A stretch of DNA of 64,000 nt from Hericium rajendrae (taxonomy: Eukaryota; Basidiomycota; Agaricomycetes; Russulales; Hericiaceae): contig CM065889.1 in assembly GCA_033439255.1 (NCBI GenBank), positions 496,001-560,000 of the forward strand, read 5' to 3'. Both the position numbers and the translations under genes were made by a program. Positions 59,222 to 64,000 of this stretch are shown one piece after another. The notes under the pieces are model-generated. The model was not told the origin of the DNA and did not search any database. It worked only from the letters and a program-made list of their open reading frames with translations. Each line of letters starts with the position of its first letter. Position 1 is the stretch's first letter.

Positions 59222-61209
59222 ATGTCTTCCTCTCCATCGGTCGGCACGCGCATTTGTGTCGCGAATTATCTGGGGACAATACGGTACGTGGGGAGGTGCA
59301 GGGCACAAAGGGGATATGGCTCGGCGTTGAATGGGACGATACAAGTCGCGGAAAGCATGATGGCATCAAAGATGGTGTGCAGTACTTCACCTGCAGGCAA
59401 GCCCCATCCTGCGCGTCTCAATCGCGTCTCATCTATCCGCAGTATTCCAGGTGCAGGCTCGTTTATCAGGCCAACAGCATTTATCAATTATGGGCGGCCA
59501 TTTCTCGAGGCTCTCACGGAAAAATACGTGAGCTGCCCCGTGGCTCCGCGGCGAAAGAACTGGTCACCCTCGGATCGTCGAATGGTGCAATCCAGGTCGA
59601 AGCCGTCAATCTCGACAAGATACGCGACAGCTTTGCACGTCTCGAACGTCTGCGCATAATCAGTCTCGATAAGGAGAACGTCTCGAGTGCAGATCAGGCG
59701 GGTCTAATCCGGGCCAAGTGTCCAAGTGCACCTATCTTCCCATGTCTGATCGCGGCGCGTCGCTGATAACACCTGTTAGATGTCAAAGCACTCGATCTCT
59801 CCTACAGCTTGCTTCCGACCTGGGACGTCGTGGCGCTCATTGCGCGGGAGCTGCCCCTTCTCGAACGTCTTACACTCAAGTATGCACTGCTTGAATCTGC
59901 CCGATTTCCCGTGACTGACACCCGTCAGTAATAATCGTCTGCAGCCATTCACATCGCCCTCCCTCGCCTCAAATGCTTTCATCAGGCTGACAGAGCTGCA
60001 GATTAATGCCACACTGATGCAGTGGATCGACATGCTTGATGTCGCCTCACTGATGCCCTCCTTGAAGCTCGTCGAAATGGGCTACAACCGCCTAACGCGC
60101 CTCATGCCGCCTGCCGCGTACCATAAACTTCCCCGCTCGAAATCGTCAACCTCGATGGCAACAGCCTCTCAGATTGGCCAAACATCTGCCAGGCACTCGC
60201 CCCATTCGCTCGGTACATCTCCCTTCTTTTTCAATCGTACGTGTGCGGGCTGAACGCGATACACAGGCTGCACCGCCTCATCCTATCCTCCAACCCGATC
60301 TCCTCGATCTCAGGCCCGGACGCTGGACAATCCCGCTCCACCGATCCCGCAAGTCAAACACCTCGCGCTCATTGTGACAGGTATCGAGACATGGTCCTCC
60401 ATCGACGCGCTCAACCACTGGCTCCCGGGCCTCGAAAGCCTCAGTCTCAGCGGGACGCCTCTCGCCGAAAGTAACTCTCCTCCTTCACGTACTTTTGCAG
60501 CCCTTGATTTTCCCTCTACCAACCAGACTCCGCCTCCACCCGCACCTGGCGCCAAATCGCCATCGCGCGCCTCCGACTCTTCGCGTCCTCGACGGCAGCA
60601 TCGTACGCCCCTCCATCTCCCACCGCAGGATCAGCCATCTTGACCTCTCCCGCGTGCACCCTAGGTAACCCCACCCCAGCGCGCAGACGCCGAGCTCTTC
60701 TACCTCTCGCTCGTCGCGCGCCTGCCGCCAGATGAGCGCACCGCACACCCGCGATGGGCTGCGCTCTGCACGCGTACGTCTGCGTCCCATGCGCTTCAGA
60801 ATGCACGCTGATAAATGCTACTCCCCACAGAATACGGCGCGCCAGACCCCCCGCCAGCACGCGCGAAAGAGGACACGCTTCGCAGCCAGCTCATCAGTGC
60901 GCTCCCCCTCCCTTCCCCCACTCTGTTCCCCTCACACCTAACACCTCCAGCAATCAACGCAACCCTCCGCGATGCCACCCCCATCGCGTCCACGCCCGTT
61001 CGCGTCCTCCCGAACACGCCCCTCCGCACACTGCGCCTGAAGCTCCTCAAGACGTTCAAGGCCCCGCGCGGCGCGGCGCGGAGGTGTCCGTGCGGATGCG
61101 CGACGGCGGGCTCGTGCGGCTCGGCGATGCAGACGGGGAGGACGAGGGGCGCGAGATCTCGTGGTGGCTCGAGGACGGCGCGGAGGTGGAGGTCGCGATT
61201 CACGCTTGA
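59222..61209 (+). CDS. PAC2: Tubulin-folding cofactor E (CAP-Gly, LRR, ubiquitin-like)
   Basis: Chaperone that binds alpha-tubulin during heterodimer assembly. It starts MSSSPSVGTRICVANYLGTI. CAP-Gly domain: YVGEVQGTKGIWLGVEWDD, then GKHDGIKDGVQYFTC-SIPGAGSFIRPTAFI. LRR region: RLERLRIISLDKENVSS, VKALDLSYSLLPTWDVV, LPLLERLTLK-NNRLQPF, LHRLILSSNPISSI. The C-terminal ubiquitin-like part starts at about 60950 (INATLRDATPIASTPVRVLP) and ends ISWWLEDGAEVEVAIHA at 61209. The first intron, 59397-59442, is of the rare GC-AG type. Apparent missing G at about 59290 and about 59530 shift the frame within conserved text, and more breaks occur after 60100, where the reading is fragmentary. Confidence 0.88.
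59397..59442 (+). other. GC-AG intron in TBCE
   Basis: Only the donor GCAAGC with acceptor CCGCAG joins FTC to SIPGAGSFIRP in frame. No GT donor nearby restores the CAP-Gly domain. Length 46 nt. Confidence 0.7.
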
Positions 61210-63550
61210 GTCCGGCCTCGCGCAGGCCCATCGTCCTGTACGCCACGCCCCTCGGTGCCACGGCCGATCACCGTTCCTTCGATGCTGTCCGCGTATACGT
61301 AGCGGCCCTCCGCCACATCAGACCGTCGAATGAGCCTCGACCGCGTACCACGTCAATCAACATACGCCATACCTGCATCGCAGCATCAACGGACGCAGGG
61401 GCTGTTAGGATACAGACCGCTAGAATGTCAATAACACGGCGGTGCGCGGGCTCCTGAGATCGCATCACTTGGCCGCGGGGCCACAGCCAAACAAATGCAG
61501 TTTGACAGAAATCCATCTGTATTTCGCTTGCCACGCACGTACATCACAGCCAGAGCCATGCCTGGTCAGCCAGTGTAAGCTTTGCTGCAATACCTTTTCT
61601 ATGTTGACGCATCTTGAGGCGAGGCGTGCTGCATTGCAGGCAGTGGATGTCGTGATCCTATCATTGCGTCGGCGCCGTCAAGGCTAGGATCAGTGTTTTG
61701 GATTTCGACGTGATTCCGATAGGCGTTTCTGCAGAGGCTGGCAGACGACCGACGTTATTTGCCGAGAGCTGAGTCTGGCAGATGACCAACGTCATTTGTC
61801 GAGAGCTGAGTGATCGGATATTGAGGGAAGGATGTAGCGAGCGAGAACTCCGCGCCGCTGTTCCGCTTCGAATTTCGTCCGTCCGTTGACTGAAGCCGCA
61901 CTTATGCCCGGACATGGTTCAAACAACGGTTCTATGTTGAAATATCATGCGTGCGTGGAAGGCTGATTACCCAACGCATCTCTGACATACGTTAGATCGA
62001 AAGATACAATACTGTAGGCAGCGGACGGGATAGTCAGACATGGCGAGCACAACCAGTGCGCTCGGCATGCCGCAGAGACAAAGTGCCACAAGATTCAAGA
62101 TTCAAGATTGATTTGTCGATGAACAACCTATCAATTATGATTCACGAACAGACAAAGCATGTACTGTGGTATGTAGCCCACATATCACAGCCTACAAGTG
62201 AAAAACAACCCCAGGAAGATCCCGCATCTGGACGTCCACTGCCCTTACTCGTGAGCGCGTGAGCCACGGCCGCCGCAAATCCCACTGGATTTATCGCGCG
62301 AACGACACACGCCATAATGCGCGCAGGCAGCACCTCACCCGCCTTTGCGAGGTACGCAAGCAGTTGTGAGAGAAGCAGCCTGATACCGCCGGCTGATGTT
62401 CTCGGTATTCAATGGCGGGCGGGATCATCACCGATGGCATAAGTGCGATCATGGTGATGTGATGACCGAAGCCAGGCTTCCGCTCCAGAAGTAGATGGAC
62501 GAGGATGGATGGCGGTCACAGAAGCGTTCCAGAGGCTTGCAGAAGGGCGACCCAGTGCCGCGTGGGCGATCAGCGTTTTCATGGAAACATGGCGAGGATA
62601 TTTACAGCACGGACTCGATGACATGAAACAGGAATTTGAATTATCGCGGGGCATGGAGAGTACGTACATCCAAAGATATCGACATTATGTTACTCTACAC
62701 GGCCACACCGCTACCGCCATCGGGACATCTCGTCATGATCGGATGACGGCTTGCGCTGTCTTCCGGATGGAATGACCGCCAACGGCATCCAATGTCGTCA
62801 GAGGCACACCATCGGCGCATAGCCATGAAGGAACCAAAGTATGTGAAGCAACGTCCCAGGGCGCGCGGAGGCGCGGTGCTCCCGTCTCTTTGAAGCAGCC
62901 TACCTGTTGCGATGAAACCGTGACATTTCGCCAGGAATGTTATTTGCAGGAAAACCCAAGGGGCAGGTGCAGATGCCATTACCGATCCGAGTGCTCCGGT
63001 CCACGACATGCCAGGTCAGGATATCCTTACGACTTGCAGTTGAAACCCATCACGTCCTACCCGTAGCACCGCCACGGGCAATCGAATTGGGACCTGTACC
63101 GTGGAACCACGCCGGTTTTGCCACGACGATGCTGCAAGGACATCACCGCGGGATCTAGCTGATAGCCGTCATGGCTTCCTGGTCCAATCATGGCCTGCTT
63201 GAAGAACCAATTATGGACGGCCAGTTCACACAACTAGTTGCAATGACGCGCCGATTTGGGCTAAGTACCTTGGGGCATGGGCCTGGGATCCTAACGGTAA
63301 CCGTACGGAGCCGGGTGCGGAACCGATTTGACAACAGTAGTACAAGGGGTCCGTGCTCGGAAATACGCCAACGCCACAAACTTGAGCAGGAGCAGGATAC
63401 GGGGCAAGAGACGGGAAAACAGCGAGCCATGCGGCGCAAGTCAGTCAAGAAAGAGATCGCGGCCACCAACAGATCTCGTGTGTCCATCTTTTTTTCATGG
63501 GCCGCGCAGCCTAGGTGCGGATCTTCATCATGGCCGGCCCGTCCCTGTGC
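61210..63550. other. Gene-poor region, 2.3 kb
   Basis: No gene supported on either strand; the ORFs are short and lack protein-like features. Contains a 37-bp two-copy tandem repeat (61736-61809) and a microsatellite-like AGATTCA run at 62093-62109. Confidence 0.45.
61736..61809 (+). repeat. Tandem duplication, 2 x 37 bp
   Basis: 61736-61772 and 61773-61809 share CTGGCAGA.GACC.ACGT, then ATTTG.CGAGAGCTGA. Apart from the second base, the differences are C/T or G/A transitions. Confidence 0.8.
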
Positions 63551-63988
63551 TTAACGCCATCCACCATCCCCGTTCGCGTGACGGGGAGGAGCCCTGTCGT
63601 CCACGAAACGTTCTTCTTTGTCGTCGCGTCTTCTTTCATCCCTACGACGATCATAATATGGGTCAGGGCCTCGACGGTCATCATAATATCCCCCTCGCCG
63701 GTCATCGTACCCTGCAGGCCTCTTGTCATCAGTTTCCCTCCGGGGTGGAGGCGACCTGGGGCGACGGCTATCGGCTTCTTCGCCACGGCGGGGGGGAGGA
63801 GACCGGGACCGTTCACGGCGGTAAGATGAGCGTTCATGCCTATCATAGCGATCGTCCCTGCTGTTGTAGCGATCATCGCGGTAGCGGTCGTCCCTATGAC
63901 GGTCCTCGCGATACCGGTCGCGGTCATCCCGACGGTAATTGTCAGGGCCACGCTGCGGAGCCTGACGATCAGCACGGGCACCTGACAT
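63551..63988 (-). CDS. Arg/Asp/Ser-rich low-complexity protein, possibly first exon of an RNA-processing gene
   Basis: ATG at 63988, stop at 63551, 145 codons. It starts MSGARADRQAPQRGPDNYRR, followed by dense DDRYR/DRDR repeats, then RSRSPPPRRGEE and RPRSPPPRRE (RS-type motifs), and DDRRGGYYDDRRG. The composition is typical of disordered tails of splicing or RNA-binding proteins. No RRM or other fold is seen. A GTTAAG donor-like site lies at the stop (GGATGGC-GTTAAG), so it may continue into further exons at lower coordinates that I could not identify. A CAG directly after the ATG could also be an acceptor for an exon from beyond the window edge. Confidence 0.5.
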   Translation of the reverse strand: MSGARADRQAPQRGPDNYRRDDRDRYREDRHRDDRYRDDRYNSRDDRYDRHERSSYRRERSRSPPPRRGEEADSRRPRSPPPRRETDDKRPAGYDDRRGGYYDDRRGPDPYYDRRRDERRRDDKEERFVDDRAPPRHANGDGGWR

Positions 63989-64000
63989 GAAAGGTAGGCG

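Noticed and set aside
13000-61209. Calling FAN1, flippase, septin, TIM54, cerato-platanin, EHD3 and TBCE pseudogenes
   Set aside because: The lesions are isolated one-base changes, mostly in homopolymers, with intact conserved sequence on both sides and intact splice sites. That fits sequence error better than decay.
63160-63490. Downstream exons of the Arg/Asp-rich gene at the right edge
   Set aside because: No conserved splicing-factor domain or in-frame junction could be found below 63551.
1-64000. CRISPR arrays, operons or prokaryotic defence systems
   Set aside because: Spliced genes and fungal orthologues run throughout; no regularly spaced repeats or polycistronic layout.

Overview
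The window looks like one stretch of a basidiomycete nuclear genome, most likely a mushroom-forming Agaricomycete. The grounds are: dense multi-exon genes with many 45-75 nt GT-AG introns, small divergent promoters, a Ty3/gypsy chromovirus, a cerato-platanin, and clear fungal orthologues (CDC10-type septin, TIM54, STE23-like M16 protease, fungal IDO, PAC2/TBCE). No prokaryotic features, CRISPR array, rRNA or convincing tRNA gene was seen.

Layout. 1-5737: the right-hand part of a chromovirus (Gag, then PR-RT-RH-INT-chromodomain, then the 3' LTR; the 5' LTR lies left of the window). 5986-9380: two poorly conserved minus-strand membrane-protein genes. 10190-14054 (+): FAN1 nuclease. 14668-19725 (-): Dnf1-type P4-ATPase. 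19726-24004: about 4.3 kb without a gene but with degenerate repeats. 24005-25239 (-) septin and 25523-27054 (+) TIM54 share a promoter. 27449-34149 (-) HFM1/MER3 meiotic helicase and 34433-34972 (+) CKS1 share another. 35398-39770 (-): insulinase-family protease. 40784-41198 (+): cerato-platanin. 41642-42386 (-): Cys/Trp-rich unknown. 42872-44395: non-autonomous CACTA-like DNA transposon. 46671-50234 (+): large single-pass membrane protein of unknown function. 50490-52718 (-): RPA1. 53113-54562 (-): indoleamine 2,3-dioxygenase. 57216-59055 (-) 3-hydroxyisobutyryl-CoA hydrolase and 59222-61209 (+) TBCE share a promoter. 63551-63988 (-): Arg/Asp/Ser-rich ORF at the right edge.

The genes are mostly unrelated housekeeping functions: genome maintenance (FAN1, HFM1, RPA1), cell cycle and cytoskeleton (CKS1, septin, TBCE), membranes and mitochondria (P4-ATPase, TIM54, HIBCH, IDE), and tryptophan catabolism (IDO). 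No biosynthetic cluster or defence island is evident.

A key caveat: at least eight conserved single-copy genes carry single-base indels, mostly a missing base in a homopolymer, inside highly conserved motifs. The roughly 5.3 kb of retrotransposon coding sequence has none. I read these as base-call errors in a draft assembly rather than pseudogenes, and annotate the genes as whole. Exon boundaries were inferred by eye from GT-AG signals and protein continuity.
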